A stretch of DNA of 64,000 nucleotides. Origin: a virus. Position 1 is the stretch's first letter, and every line of letters begins with the position of its first letter. Under the pieces are notes generated by a model. It was not told the DNA's origin. It saw nothing but the letters and a program-made list of their open reading frames with translations, and did not search any database. The stretch covers positions 108,834-172,833 of the IMG/VR virus record IMGVR_UViG_3300027754_005796; one strand, given 5' to 3'. Below, piece after piece: positions 26,494-34,322 of this stretch. The position numbers were made by a program, and so were the translations under genes.

Positions 26494-27176
26494 TGTACAC
26501 GAATAAAATTTTGGTGAGCAAGGCAGTCCAAGGCTCACAGTTTTGCGATGAGTTTCTTTTAAAAAATCCCTATTCTTTAATTTATGTGCTAAGTCACAAC
26601 AGTAAGGGTGCGGTCGGCATTATGTTGAACGGTCCTAGTATCGGCAAATTAAATTCAATTTATTTAAAAGATGTGGTTGATGCGCCTGAAGGCCAATATG
26701 ATAAATTCAAACAAATGTACATGGATGGTGTTTTCAAAGATTTACAGCTTCATCTTGCTGGCCCAAGAAAAACTAAAGGGGTCTATTTCCTGCACGGTTA
26801 TGGTGATTCTGCTTGTGTCTTGAAGCCATCTCAGGAGCCGACCTTAAATGATGCTCTCCAAGAAACTATTTTTGGCCAGCCTGAAAAATCCAAGAAAAAA
26901 TATGAAGTGGTTGATGGAGTTTTCTTTGGCACTCCATATACCTTTGCGCACATTGTCGAAAACGATAGACTTTTAGAAAATAAATACAAGTTTTTCACAG
27001 GAGAAACTTGTTGGGTTCCGGGGCAGTTGGAAACTGAGGTTCAAGCTGGCTTCTGGGCCGTGGTTGACTACAACTCTGATTATTTTTTTGACCATATAAA
27101 ATGCGAAAGTTTGGCTCGATCTTATAGAAAAATCGAGCCAAACTTTTTTTCTCGCATCAAACCTTCGCTAAATTAA
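26493..27176 (+). CDS. YqgE/AlgH-family protein
   Basis: 227 residues from ATG 26493. [20 protein letters not shown] matches the family opening (a strand, then the conserved HN..G..G..LN stretch). [15 protein letters not shown] aligns with the GGP..G...LH segment, and [20 protein letters not shown] with the GW.PGQLE.E...G.W block. The family is widespread in bacteria with no proven biochemical role and is unusual in a phage-like setting. A perfect terminator-like hairpin lies inside the last 25 codons, and the gene meets the pseudopilin gene at a shared TTAA. Confidence 0.75.
   Translation: MYTNKILVSKAVQGSQFCDEFLLKNPYSLIYVLSHNSKGAVGIMLNGPSIGKLNSIYLKDVVDAPEGQYDKFKQMYMDGVFKDLQLHLAGPRKTKGVYFLHGYGDSACVLKPSQEPTLNDALQETIFGQPEKSKKKYEVVDGVFFGTPYTFAHIVENDRLLENKYKFFTGETCWVPGQLETEVQAGFWAVVDYNSDYFFDHIKCESLARSYRKIEPNFFSRIKPSLN
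27106..27150 (+). terminator. Terminator embedded in the 3' coding end
   Basis: AAAGTTTGGCTCGAT (27106-27120) and ATCGAGCCAAACTTT (27132-27146) form a perfect 15-bp stem with an 11-nt loop, running into T7. It lies 26 bases before the stop codon. Confidence 0.8.
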
Positions 27177-28240
27177 TCCAGAGATACAATCTCGCCACCT
27201 TCGGGAGTGCAGATTGATCTCAAGATTAATGTGGTAATTTTATCATTAACAAACTGCACATGCCCATCGCCAAAGACTGCGTTGACACCACTTGAATGAT
27301 AGGAGAAAGGTTCGTCATTGGGACCGCAGTTGTTGAGACTCCAAGGGCAAGTAGTAGGGCCACCTATTGGAGATGCATTGTTGTTGATTTTAGCGACTTT
27401 GCTGTCGGTTGCTTGGTGGGGGCCAGAAACACCATTGCCAACATCTGGTTCTGCCCAACGATAGTTGTTTCTCATGCCACTTGGGGAGGCTACGGAGGAA
27501 CCGCCGTAAGCTTTGTAGTTGGATTTCATGTAAGGACTGATGCTCTCGTGTGATTTGCCAGCATCTTCAATAATTGCAATTGTGTTGCTTGTGCCGTCCA
27601 TTACAGCAGCAATGCTTCTGCCGCCTCTGCGAATTACATTCATCCCATTGGTGCTGATGTTTGTGATTGTAGGAGGACTGGCTGTTCCAGCGCCAATAAC
27701 TTCGTAGTGAAGAGTGAGAAGACCCGGAGTTTTGTATAGGTTGCATGTATTGCTGATTGTACAACGGCAACTTGTGTTTGGGTCGATGTCAACATATGCA
27801 ACTGGCATGTAATCAACTTGTCCATAGTTTTGGGGATCATTCTTTGAACCAAAAGATGGACAGAGGAAGGATTTGATAACTTGTTGCCCTGCTCCATTTG
27901 CAACATTTGTTGGATGATCATAAGGAATTGTGGTATCGAATAGCTTGGCAGCGTTGTCCTGTTCGACATATGGAAGAATGTGTGTGTAGGTTGAATTTAC
28001 ATCAAAAGTGGTAGACAAATTGGCAGAAAGACCTTCACCGCTTGTTGGCAAGTAGCCCATAGTGCTTTGATAATTATGAAGAGCCAACCCGATTTGCTTC
28101 ATGTTGTTACTGCAACTCATTCTGTTTGCAGCCTCCCGTACCTTCTGCACGGCTGGGACCAGTAAACCTACCAATACGGCGATAATTGCAATTACGACCA
28201 ATAGTTCAATAAGCGTAAAAGCTTTTCTTTTTGCGTTCAT
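27173..28240 (-). CDS. DUF1559-type pseudopilin-like protein
   Basis: 355 residues. The type IV prepilin/pseudopilin signal [20 protein letters not shown] follows a short basic leader (MNAKRKA), with E at position +5 of the mature chain. [20 protein letters not shown] and [15 protein letters not shown] are diagnostic of the DUF1559 family, which is greatly expanded in planctomycetes. The H-x-GGxN-type tail is present in altered form ([12 protein letters not shown]). It is a host-type surface or secretion protein in a phage-like context. AAGGAG precedes the ATG. Confidence 0.92.
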   Translation of the reverse strand: MNAKRKAFTLIELLVVIAIIAVLVGLLVPAVQKVREAANRMSCSNNMKQIGLALHNYQSTMGYLPTSGEGLSANLSTTFDVNSTYTHILPYVEQDNAAKLFDTTIPYDHPTNVANGAGQQVIKSFLCPSFGSKNDPQNYGQVDYMPVAYVDIDPNTSCRCTISNTCNLYKTPGLLTLHYEVIGAGTASPPTITNISTNGMNVIRRGGRSIAAVMDGTSNTIAIIEDAGKSHESISPYMKSNYKAYGGSSVASPSGMRNNYRWAEPDVGNGVSGPHQATDSKVAKINNNASPIGGPTTCPWSLNNCGPNDEPFSYHSSGVNAVFGDGHVQFVNDKITTLILRSICTPEGGEIVSLD

Positions 28241-28394
28241 ATAAATTCTCCTTTAGTTCACTAATAATTACAGTTTTTTAAAAAAATATCATGTGTGCTT
28301 ATGATGAAACAATTGCGAAGATTTTATGAGGAAAATTTTGTTACTTTTTGCATTTTCGTGGGGTATACACAAGTAATACCTTCAGGAGTTCAGC

Positions 28395-28652
28395 ATGTTA
28401 CATACTTTTATTTTGCCTGTTGTAAAACCCGAAACTTGTTTCTCGGTCGAACATGAAATTGAGGATAATGAAAAGGCTTTTATTCGTCGTTCTTTGCATC
28501 ATTTGATGAACAATAATCCAATCCTAGGAATGTGGATCAAACAATATGCAAAGGGCACCAAAGACCCCAAAAGCACCATGATCTGTGCGCTGGTTTTGTA
28601 CAAGTTGCTTGAAAGTCAGGGAGAGGCAGATTTCATGAATGACAATTTTTAG
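28395..28652 (+). CDS. Small protein, unknown
   Basis: 85 residues, CAGGAG at a normal distance. Helical, with AFIRRSLHHLMNNNPILGMW and KSTMICALVLYKLLES. No family recognised. The gap before it (28241-28394) is AT-rich with no further gene. Confidence 0.65.
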   Translation: MLHTFILPVVKPETCFSVEHEIEDNEKAFIRRSLHHLMNNNPILGMWIKQYAKGTKDPKSTMICALVLYKLLESQGEADFMNDNF

Positions 28653-28717
28653 CTAGTTTTCGAGACAATTTAATATGTATCTCGTACATATTTTATTGTC
28701 TCTGACCAAGGAGTTCG

Positions 28718-29122
28718 ATGGAACCCGTTGATGATCGTACCTTGGGCGAAAAAGCAAGTGACTCAGTCGCAAAATTCGGCGGTTCTTGGTATTTCATCAT
28801 ATTGGGTTTTTTTGTTGTTATTGTTTGGGTGTTTGTCAATTTAATTCCTTGGTGTCTGACTTGGGACGACTATCCTTTTGTTTTGCTCAATCTCGTTCTC
28901 TCATTGATTGCTGCTTTTCAAGCACCTTTTATTCTTATGTCTCAGCGTCGTGTCGAGCGCAAGCAAGATGCGATTTACCGCACTCTATTTAGAGAAATCA
29001 AGGAGTTGGTTGAAGTCAGCCTTAGCCTTGAGCATGAGGTTTTGGAATCCAATAAAAAACTCGAGCAAGAATTTGAAATTATCAAGGAAAAAATAGAAAA
29101 AATTGAGGCGAAATTACGATGA
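28718..29122 (+). CDS. DUF1003 membrane protein
   Basis: 134 residues. The order VAKFGGSWYFIILGFFVVIV, DDYPFVLLNLVLSLIAAFQA and PFILMSQRR is the DUF1003 signature: two membrane helices joined by a D-x-Y-P-F loop. A coiled-coil tail follows (LEHEVLESNKKLEQEFEIIK). Function unknown. AAGGAG precedes the ATG; the stop overlaps the next start (ATGA). Confidence 0.85.
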   Translation: MEPVDDRTLGEKASDSVAKFGGSWYFIILGFFVVIVWVFVNLIPWCLTWDDYPFVLLNLVLSLIAAFQAPFILMSQRRVERKQDAIYRTLFREIKELVEVSLSLEHEVLESNKKLEQEFEIIKEKIEKIEAKLR

Positions 29123-30012
29123 AATATCGGGCAACTTGCACCATTATTTGGGATTTTGAATCAGAGCTACCTCAAGAACAAGCGATTAAGTTTGCCAGAA
29201 AACACCTCGATGAAATACCAGCTAAAGATGGTATGGAGGATGTTCGATTCGTTATCAATCTGGACAAATTGAGAAGTAAGGTTGAGAGAATCAAATTAGG
29301 CGAGGCATTCTTGGAGGAGGTCTTTCCTTTTATTACGGAACAAAGCAGCAAAAAAGAATATGTCTTTGACGGGGAATCATATCAAGTAAAAATGAATGTG
29401 GACAGGTATCATGTTTTCAAAGCTAACAGTAAATGTGTAGCCTGTGGGCTACAGGGCACCAGAATGCACCTTGAGTGTCACCCATCAGACAAAACACCGC
29501 ACTTCAATTTGTATGGCGAGGAAAATGGCAAATTAATTCTGTTTACCAAAGACCACATTAAAGCAAAGGCTTTTGGTGGTGAAGATGTTCTGGAAAATTA
29601 TCAAACTATGTGTGTTATCTGCAACAGCATCAAAGCGCACAGCAACCTAAGTATTGAAAATGTCAAAAAGCTGAGGGATTTAATTGAAGAAAAACGAAAG
29701 GTCCTAACAAAAAAGAAATTACACATGCTGGTCGAGGAAGAGAGGATGAAGCTGGAAGACCCGTGGCCACATGAAGCTGTCAAAGCTGTAAAGCCTAATA
29801 AATATTGTGTTAAAGTATTACAAAATCTTGTAATTTATGAAGAAAATTTGCAATTGGTTGGTTTTCCAGCAACCGAAGCACACGGCCTGAAAAAGGCCAT
29901 GACGGTTCAGAAAGATTCATGGCTGGAGTCCGTACTCGAAGTTAATGAATATTTGTACTGCAAATTGACTGAACATAAGATTGCCAAAATTCATAAAAAT
30001 CTCGTCAATTAA
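29119..30012 (+). CDS. HNH-type nuclease
   Basis: 297 residues. A CxxC pair (KCVACG), then LFTKDHIKAKAFGG (the catalytic DH) and TMCVICNSIKAHSN (second CxxCN) form an HNH core in the middle of the protein. The N-terminal 90 residues and C-terminal 110 residues are unrecognised. Coupled to the DUF1003 gene. It could be a homing nuclease or a DNA-processing enzyme. Confidence 0.75.
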   Translation: MKYRATCTIIWDFESELPQEQAIKFARKHLDEIPAKDGMEDVRFVINLDKLRSKVERIKLGEAFLEEVFPFITEQSSKKEYVFDGESYQVKMNVDRYHVFKANSKCVACGLQGTRMHLECHPSDKTPHFNLYGEENGKLILFTKDHIKAKAFGGEDVLENYQTMCVICNSIKAHSNLSIENVKKLRDLIEEKRKVLTKKKLHMLVEEERMKLEDPWPHEAVKAVKPNKYCVKVLQNLVIYEENLQLVGFPATEAHGLKKAMTVQKDSWLESVLEVNEYLYCKLTEHKIAKIHKNLVN

Positions 30013-30043
30013 TATATAATTTTGTAGCTGTAAAAGGAGTGAC

Positions 30044-30658
30044 ATGAAACTCGAACCTTGGGAAATTGAACTGCAAAATCAATTAGGCTCTAATTTTGTG
30101 CCTGAAGTGCCAAAAATTAAACCAGTTCCTGTTGAGTCAGTTGTTTCTGAGCCAGAGGTTGTTTCCGAACCAAATCCTGTTGTTGAGGAAAGTAAGGGAC
30201 CCGGAACTTGGGCTTTTTTGATTCTTTTTACGGTTTTGGCTTTGTCCTCTTTGTATATTTATGATGGCAAAACTGGAGGCAAGATGAAGTCTTGGGTAGC
30301 CAGTCGGTTTCATACTGTTCCCCAAGAGCAAAATCTAAAGGAAAACAAGGCTGTCGAGCAACCTAAGTTGGAGTTTGAAGATGCTGAGGTTGCGAAGTTG
30401 CGTACAGAACTTTATAAACTGAAAAATGAGAATAAATCTCAATACGATGCAGTCATGGGTAAGCTCAATTTAGTTGGAAACAAGGTTGTGCTGATAGGTT
30501 TGCTTTTAAATGAAAACTTCAACATAATTCGGCAGAGTGCAAATTACGAAGACATGGTCTTCTTCAACAGAGATTGGACCCTGAATAAGATGCCAAAATA
30601 CATCGATCTAAGTGATGATGACAGGGAATATCTTCGTAAGTATGTGAATAAAAGCTAA
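30044..30658 (+). CDS. Single-pass membrane protein with Pro/Val/Glu-rich N-terminus
   Basis: 204 residues. A cytoplasmic-looking stretch rich in PVESVVSEPEVVSEPNPV repeats precedes one membrane helix (WAFLILFTVLALSSLYIY). A coiled coil (AEVAKLRTELYKLKNENKSQ) and a small domain follow. AAGGAG precedes the ATG. Unknown function. It ends 4 bases into the convergent amidohydrolase-like gene. Confidence 0.7.
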   Translation: MKLEPWEIELQNQLGSNFVPEVPKIKPVPVESVVSEPEVVSEPNPVVEESKGPGTWAFLILFTVLALSSLYIYDGKTGGKMKSWVASRFHTVPQEQNLKENKAVEQPKLEFEDAEVAKLRTELYKLKNENKSQYDAVMGKLNLVGNKVVLIGLLLNENFNIIRQSANYEDMVFFNRDWTLNKMPKYIDLSDDDREYLRKYVNKS

Positions 30659-31347
30659 TATGTCTTGAAGTTTGTCGGGCCGTTATAGGCTACTGCATAA
30701 CTTAGGTCTTTGATTGAAGCAGCAAGATAGTCCGCTGTCAAAAGTGCCAAGTCTTTTTCGTTCCTCAGATCATAAATGATTTCTAATTGCATCGAGTAAA
30801 CATCAGAATCCAGTTCCCATTTTCTGAAATATTGATTCATGTTGTTGCGGGACCAGCCACTCATGGGACCGCCTTTTTTTCCCTCGTATGAAACAATTCC
30901 AGATTTATTCAATGAATTTAAAAGGAAATTCTTCTGCCAGCCCTCACAGGTGTAGCTGTTGGGGCTTCCAGAACCGTATCCTAAAACCAAGTCCAAATCG
31001 GGGTCTTTGGCAATTTGCCTATGTTTGTTTGACATTCCGTGGATGTAAAAAATGTACACACATTCCTTGTACTGAAGTATTCTGTTTTTGAATCTGATGA
31101 TGGGTTCTAAAAATTCTTCTCGAACAACATCTTCTTGGCAATGATAAACATTGTTACAATCTGCTTTGTCTTTCAGATAATCAACAGTTTCTGATCGCTC
31201 CCACCCACGGTTGATAACAGCGTATCCTTTGATTTGTTCAGCGATTTTTTCCGCAATAAGACCTGTGTTCTGATCGTCAGGATCATAGCCGTGTGGTGCC
31301 ACCAAAATGACTGGAGCTTTGCCGGAAATGACACTTACTCTTTCCAT
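30655..31347 (-). CDS. N-formylglutamate amidohydrolase-like protein
   Basis: 230 residues. APVILVAPHGYDPDDQNTG resembles the first metal-binding H-G segment of the family. VYIFYIHGMSN gives a second histidine, GGPMSG matches the substrate loop, and MQLEI supplies the late Glu. These enzymes hydrolyse N-acyl amino acids; relatives in phages act on poly-gamma-glutamate or peptide links. Substrate unproven. Confidence 0.6.
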   Translation of the reverse strand: MERVSVISGKAPVILVAPHGYDPDDQNTGLIAEKIAEQIKGYAVINRGWERSETVDYLKDKADCNNVYHCQEDVVREEFLEPIIRFKNRILQYKECVYIFYIHGMSNKHRQIAKDPDLDLVLGYGSGSPNSYTCEGWQKNFLLNSLNKSGIVSYEGKKGGPMSGWSRNNMNQYFRKWELDSDVYSMQLEIIYDLRNEKDLALLTADYLAASIKDLSYAVAYNGPTNFKTY

Positions 31348-31369
31348 GCCTTATGATCCTTGAGCCAAG

Positions 31370-31396
31370 AAAACCCCCCTGACTTTAGTCGGGGGG
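31370..31396 (-). terminator. Minus-strand terminator after the HAD gene
   Basis: CCCCCC(T)GAC and GTCGGGGGG form a stem with one bulge; in the minus direction it ends in GGGGGGTTTTC. Confidence 0.85.
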
Positions 31397-31402
31397 AGGA
31401 TT

Positions 31403-31780
31403 TCAATTAGTCTCCACAAGCACGGCTTCGATGCCATGCTCAAGAGCGGCATTGATCTGTTCCACTTCATCATCATAGTGTTTATAGACTCCAATTCTTT
31501 TGAGAATTGGACCTTTGGGTGCGTGATTGCAAAAATGGGTTTGTTTTATCGGTAGATTTTCAAGTTTAATGAATTCTTTTATTCTCATCCTGTCGGGCTG
31601 ATTTTCTTTGATCCATTTGATGTTTTCGTGGTTTTTATTTCTTGCTGTAACTATATAGCATCTATACCCTTTATGGTCATAGTCTCTAACTAGATCTACC
31701 ATTTTTTGGTTAACTTCACCATTTCTCATATACAGAGTATCGTCAAAGTCAAAAGAAACTATCTTATTAAGCTTGCCCAT
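31403..31780 (-). CDS. HAD-superfamily phosphatase-like protein
   Basis: 125 residues. Motif I IVSFDFDDTLYM (two Asp), motif II in CYIVTARNKNHENI (T) and a late acidic motif in HYDDEVEQINAAL. No cap domain, so the active site is open, as in small phage HAD proteins such as polynucleotide 3'-phosphatase-like or nucleotidase enzymes. AAGGAG precedes the ATG. Confidence 0.85.
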   Translation of the reverse strand: MGKLNKIVSFDFDDTLYMRNGEVNQKMVDLVRDYDHKGYRCYIVTARNKNHENIKWIKENQPDRMRIKEFIKLENLPIKQTHFCNHAPKGPILKRIGVYKHYDDEVEQINAALEHGIEAVLVETN

Positions 31781-31810
31781 TATTTTCTCCTTAATAAATT
31801 ATATGGTTAA

Positions 31811-32008
31811 ATGCTAAATAATTTTTTGGACTCAATCTTTAAGGATTTAATGACAGACAAGAAATGCGTGATAGATTTGCGTGAAAAAAAACCAGAAGAA
31901 ATTTTCGTATTTCTCCAAGCTTTGCTGGCAGTTCGTTGCAAACTGAATCAGTCCACAGGTCATAAGATATCATCATCAAAAACAAAAAAGAAATCAAAGA
32001 TTGCTTAA
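31811..32008 (+). CDS. Small protein, unknown
   Basis: 65 residues, ending in a Lys/Ser-rich tail (SSSKTKKKSKIA). There is no strong ribosome binding site. It diverges from the HAD gene and converges on the SMR-like gene. Confidence 0.5.
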   Translation: MLNNFLDSIFKDLMTDKKCVIDLREKKPEEIFVFLQALLAVRCKLNQSTGHKISSSKTKKKSKIA

Positions 32009-32027
32009 ACAAATTGACGACGATAGT

Positions 32028-32354
32028 TCATGATTTTGATTTGATGATTATCGTTCCAAGCACTATCAACGACAATCCAAAAATTCTTATCTTGTCTAAC
32101 TTGATTCCAAAGAAAAAAACAGGAAAAAGAAAATAAATTCCAATCATCAAACAGTCCCAAAACATTGAAAAAACATACAACTGAGACCTGTTGCCAATAG
32201 TTTTCGCAGCTAAAAACCATAAGCCATTGCTAAGCAATCCGATCAGGAGACCAATCGGAATAAACCACCAACGATCATAGAACTTTTCGTTAAATGTTAA
32301 ATAGCAACAAATACAATGAATCGTGCCTATCAAGACCAAAAATATTAGCCACAT
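32028..32354 (-). CDS. Small four-helix membrane protein, SMR/EamA-like
   Basis: 108 residues with four hydrophobic helices. It opens WLIFLVLIGTIHCICCYLTF and ends FGLSLIVLGTIIIKSKS, which is the pattern of small multidrug-resistance and EamA half-transporters. No conserved membrane Glu is obvious, so transport is unproven. Confidence 0.6.
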   Translation of the reverse strand: MWLIFLVLIGTIHCICCYLTFNEKFYDRWWFIPIGLLIGLLSNGLWFLAAKTIGNRSQLYVFSMFWDCLMIGIYFLFPVFFFGIKLDKIRIFGLSLIVLGTIIIKSKS

Positions 32355-32386
32355 GTCTACAAAATAGTATATGCGCAGTAGAAAAA

Positions 32387-32406
32387 TGGCGAGAGAGGGA
32401 TTTGAA
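32387..32406 (-). other. Sequence resembling the 3' end of a tRNA
   Basis: Read on the minus strand, TTCAAATCCCTCTCTCGCCA looks like the T-arm and acceptor 3' half of a serine-type tRNA. The matching 5' acceptor half is not found upstream, so this is at most a tRNA remnant or an attachment-type core. Confidence 0.3.
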
Positions 32407-32494
32407 ATATTTCAGTATACCTGCTCTCCTTGGATGTAATTAGCACAGCATAGGTTCACTAAGCAATATACTCAAAATTTTTCAAGAATACGGT

Positions 32495-32502
32495 CTAAAT
32501 AT
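32495..32502 (+). promoter_or_regulatory. CTAAATA late-promoter-like box
   Basis: CTAAATAT, 29 nt before the ATG of the following gene and upstream of an AAGGAGC ribosome binding site. Similar to the T4 late -10 element TATAAATA. Confidence 0.45.
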
Positions 32503-32523
32503 CAATAGACAAGGAGCAACATA

Positions 32524-32988
32524 ATGATCAGTTTAAATGAATTTAAAAAGGGCAAGCCAGCACAAAATGAGGCTAAATCTCCTAAAGTAGATGGCAAGCA
32601 AACTAAAATTAATTCCAAGCCTCAAGGTGGAGCTTCAACTCTATTTGCAAAGCTTTTTGAGGCAAGAGACTTTGCTCATTATGTTCACCTACAAACAGAG
32701 TCTTTTGCCCAACATAAGGCTTTGGGTAAGTTTTATGAGGGTGTTGTTGACTTGGCCGACACTTTTTACGAGACACACGCAGGACAATATGGCAAATCGT
32801 CTTTTTCGCCTACAAGTGGAGGTCTGAATAAGGGTGAGAATCCAATTTCTTATCTGGAAAATTTGGCAAAAATGTTGACTGAGGCTCACTCTTTTTTTGA
32901 TGAGAAAGATACTCATCTGCACAATATTCTGGATGAGATCACGGCATTGACCTATCACACAGTTTACAAGTTGAAATATTTAAAATAA
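32524..32988 (+). CDS. T4-like phage protein of unknown function with a candidate targeting motif
   Basis: 154 residues. It starts MISLNEFKKG, a weaker version of the N-terminal motif discussed in the findings. A linker rich in Lys/Ser leads to a helical domain: LFEARDFAHYVHLQTESFAQ, HKALGKFYEGVVDLADTFYE. I know this domain (from memory) as a conserved protein in cyanophage and other T4-like genomes with a ferritin-like look. Function unknown. Confidence 0.75.
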   Translation: MISLNEFKKGKPAQNEAKSPKVDGKQTKINSKPQGGASTLFAKLFEARDFAHYVHLQTESFAQHKALGKFYEGVVDLADTFYETHAGQYGKSSFSPTSGGLNKGENPISYLENLAKMLTEAHSFFDEKDTHLHNILDEITALTYHTVYKLKYLK

Positions 32989-33912
32989 TTATTCTGCTTG
33001 ATAAAGCATCGGTCGAAGCGGTTTCGGATTCATTTCAATCTCAACTGCTTCTTTCATAAATGCACAGACGGCTGCAAAGTTTTCATCTACGCTTGGCTCA
33101 AGATCAGAAAAAGACACAAATTTTTTGGAGTTTTTGCTCCATAGCATATTCACGCTGCAAGCTCCTACGCTATAAAACCAATCGACATCACTTCCCGTTC
33201 CTTGGAGGTTGTCTGTTCTTTCTGTTTTGAATCCGTTCATGCCTGACAATTTTAGAAGCAGATGTTCGATTTTGTCGCCATCTTGTCCATTGCAGATTTG
33301 GGGTTGGACAAATTTTTCCCCATAAGTGTGGCTGCTTAGAACTGCTTTAAATTTGAGTTCGTTGGTTAAATCCATAATCAGTTTCACGGGAGATGGCGAT
33401 TGATTGTTTGGTTTAGCTGGGTGTGGGAAACTTTTTATTGTTTCAAACCCCTCAATATCGTGTGACTTGAGAAATGTATCGGGACTTAATACAGGTATGA
33501 AATAAATGTCCCTGTTTTTCACTAGCCAGTTAACATCATCATCTGTGTCGATCCGACAAAGAAATTTTTCCATGAATTTCATATTGGCTAAAATGGCGAA
33601 TTCCTCATCGCCCTCCAATCCAGCTTGAATAAGCACTTTAGGCTTGCCGACTTTGCCAACACGCAAATAGTTGCAAAGAGTTCCCAAAGATGTTTTGCCG
33701 TAGGCTCCAATCTCTGTTGTCTCTGGCAGTTGTTGGTGCCAGATATTCAGTTGCTCTACGACTTCATCATATGTTTTAAAAACTTTTGGAGACTTGCTGA
33801 CACATTTTGGTTCTGTCATTGTGCGAACATGGTTTTTTTTGTGAAAAGCAACAGCTTGTGTCACTCCGAGGAGCACGATAGCGAACATCATAGCCATGCT
33901 TTTCTTTTTCAT
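32989..33912 (-). CDS. Secreted M14-like carboxypeptidase, probably altered active site
   Basis: 307 residues from ATG 33912, chosen because AAAGGTG precedes it and a signal peptide follows directly (KKKSMAMMFAIVLLGVTQAV). The zinc carboxypeptidase fold is indicated by VLIQAGLEGDEEFAI, where the family has GxHGxE, by SSHTYGEKFVQPQ (third-ligand histidine), and by a late SFSDLEPS that could hold the catalytic Glu. The first zinc-ligand histidine appears replaced, so the enzyme may bind rather than cut. Exported by the host or acting at the envelope. Confidence 0.6.
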   Translation of the reverse strand: MKKKSMAMMFAIVLLGVTQAVAFHKKNHVRTMTEPKCVSKSPKVFKTYDEVVEQLNIWHQQLPETTEIGAYGKTSLGTLCNYLRVGKVGKPKVLIQAGLEGDEEFAILANMKFMEKFLCRIDTDDDVNWLVKNRDIYFIPVLSPDTFLKSHDIEGFETIKSFPHPAKPNNQSPSPVKLIMDLTNELKFKAVLSSHTYGEKFVQPQICNGQDGDKIEHLLLKLSGMNGFKTERTDNLQGTGSDVDWFYSVGACSVNMLWSKNSKKFVSFSDLEPSVDENFAAVCAFMKEAVEIEMNPKPLRPMLYQAE

Positions 33913-33926
33913 GTCGCACCTTTGAT

Positions 33927-34322
33927 TCAAATTTTATGGGGGTCTCGCCAAACTGGCTCATACGAATTTCTTGAAGCATCTTGGTCTAAAGTGCGATAAT
34001 CTCTACCGTACTTGTCTGTAAACATTTTTCTTTTCTTGGTGTATTCATCACGCTTTTTGGCCAAAAAACGACTGAATGCAATCTTGGGAGACTCACCGGG
34101 TTTGGAGAATTTTTTGAATCCACCACCTGCTTTCATCATTCTAACCCAAAGATCATATGCTTGTTCAGGCATCTTGTCTGGATTGAAAATTTCTAGTCTT
34201 TCAACTTGGTTGGCATCATCAATCATTTTTTCTTGTTTTACTATTTTGGGATCAGCCCAACGACCTCTTCCAAAAAAATAATCTCCAACAACTCCTTCGT
34301 CCATATCGCTTTTGTAATGCAT
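33927..34322 (-). CDS. Unknown basic protein following the intein gene
   Basis: 131 residues from ATG 34322, which overlaps the stop of the intein-bearing gene (ATGA). Charged and helical: AYDLWVRMMKAGGGFKKFSK, then FLAKKRDEYTKKRKMFTDKY. Probably translated together with its upstream neighbour; function unknown. Confidence 0.65.
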   Translation of the reverse strand: MHYKSDMDEGVVGDYFFGRGRWADPKIVKQEKMIDDANQVERLEIFNPDKMPEQAYDLWVRMMKAGGGFKKFSKPGESPKIAFSRFLAKKRDEYTKKRKMFTDKYGRDYRTLDQDASRNSYEPVWRDPHKI

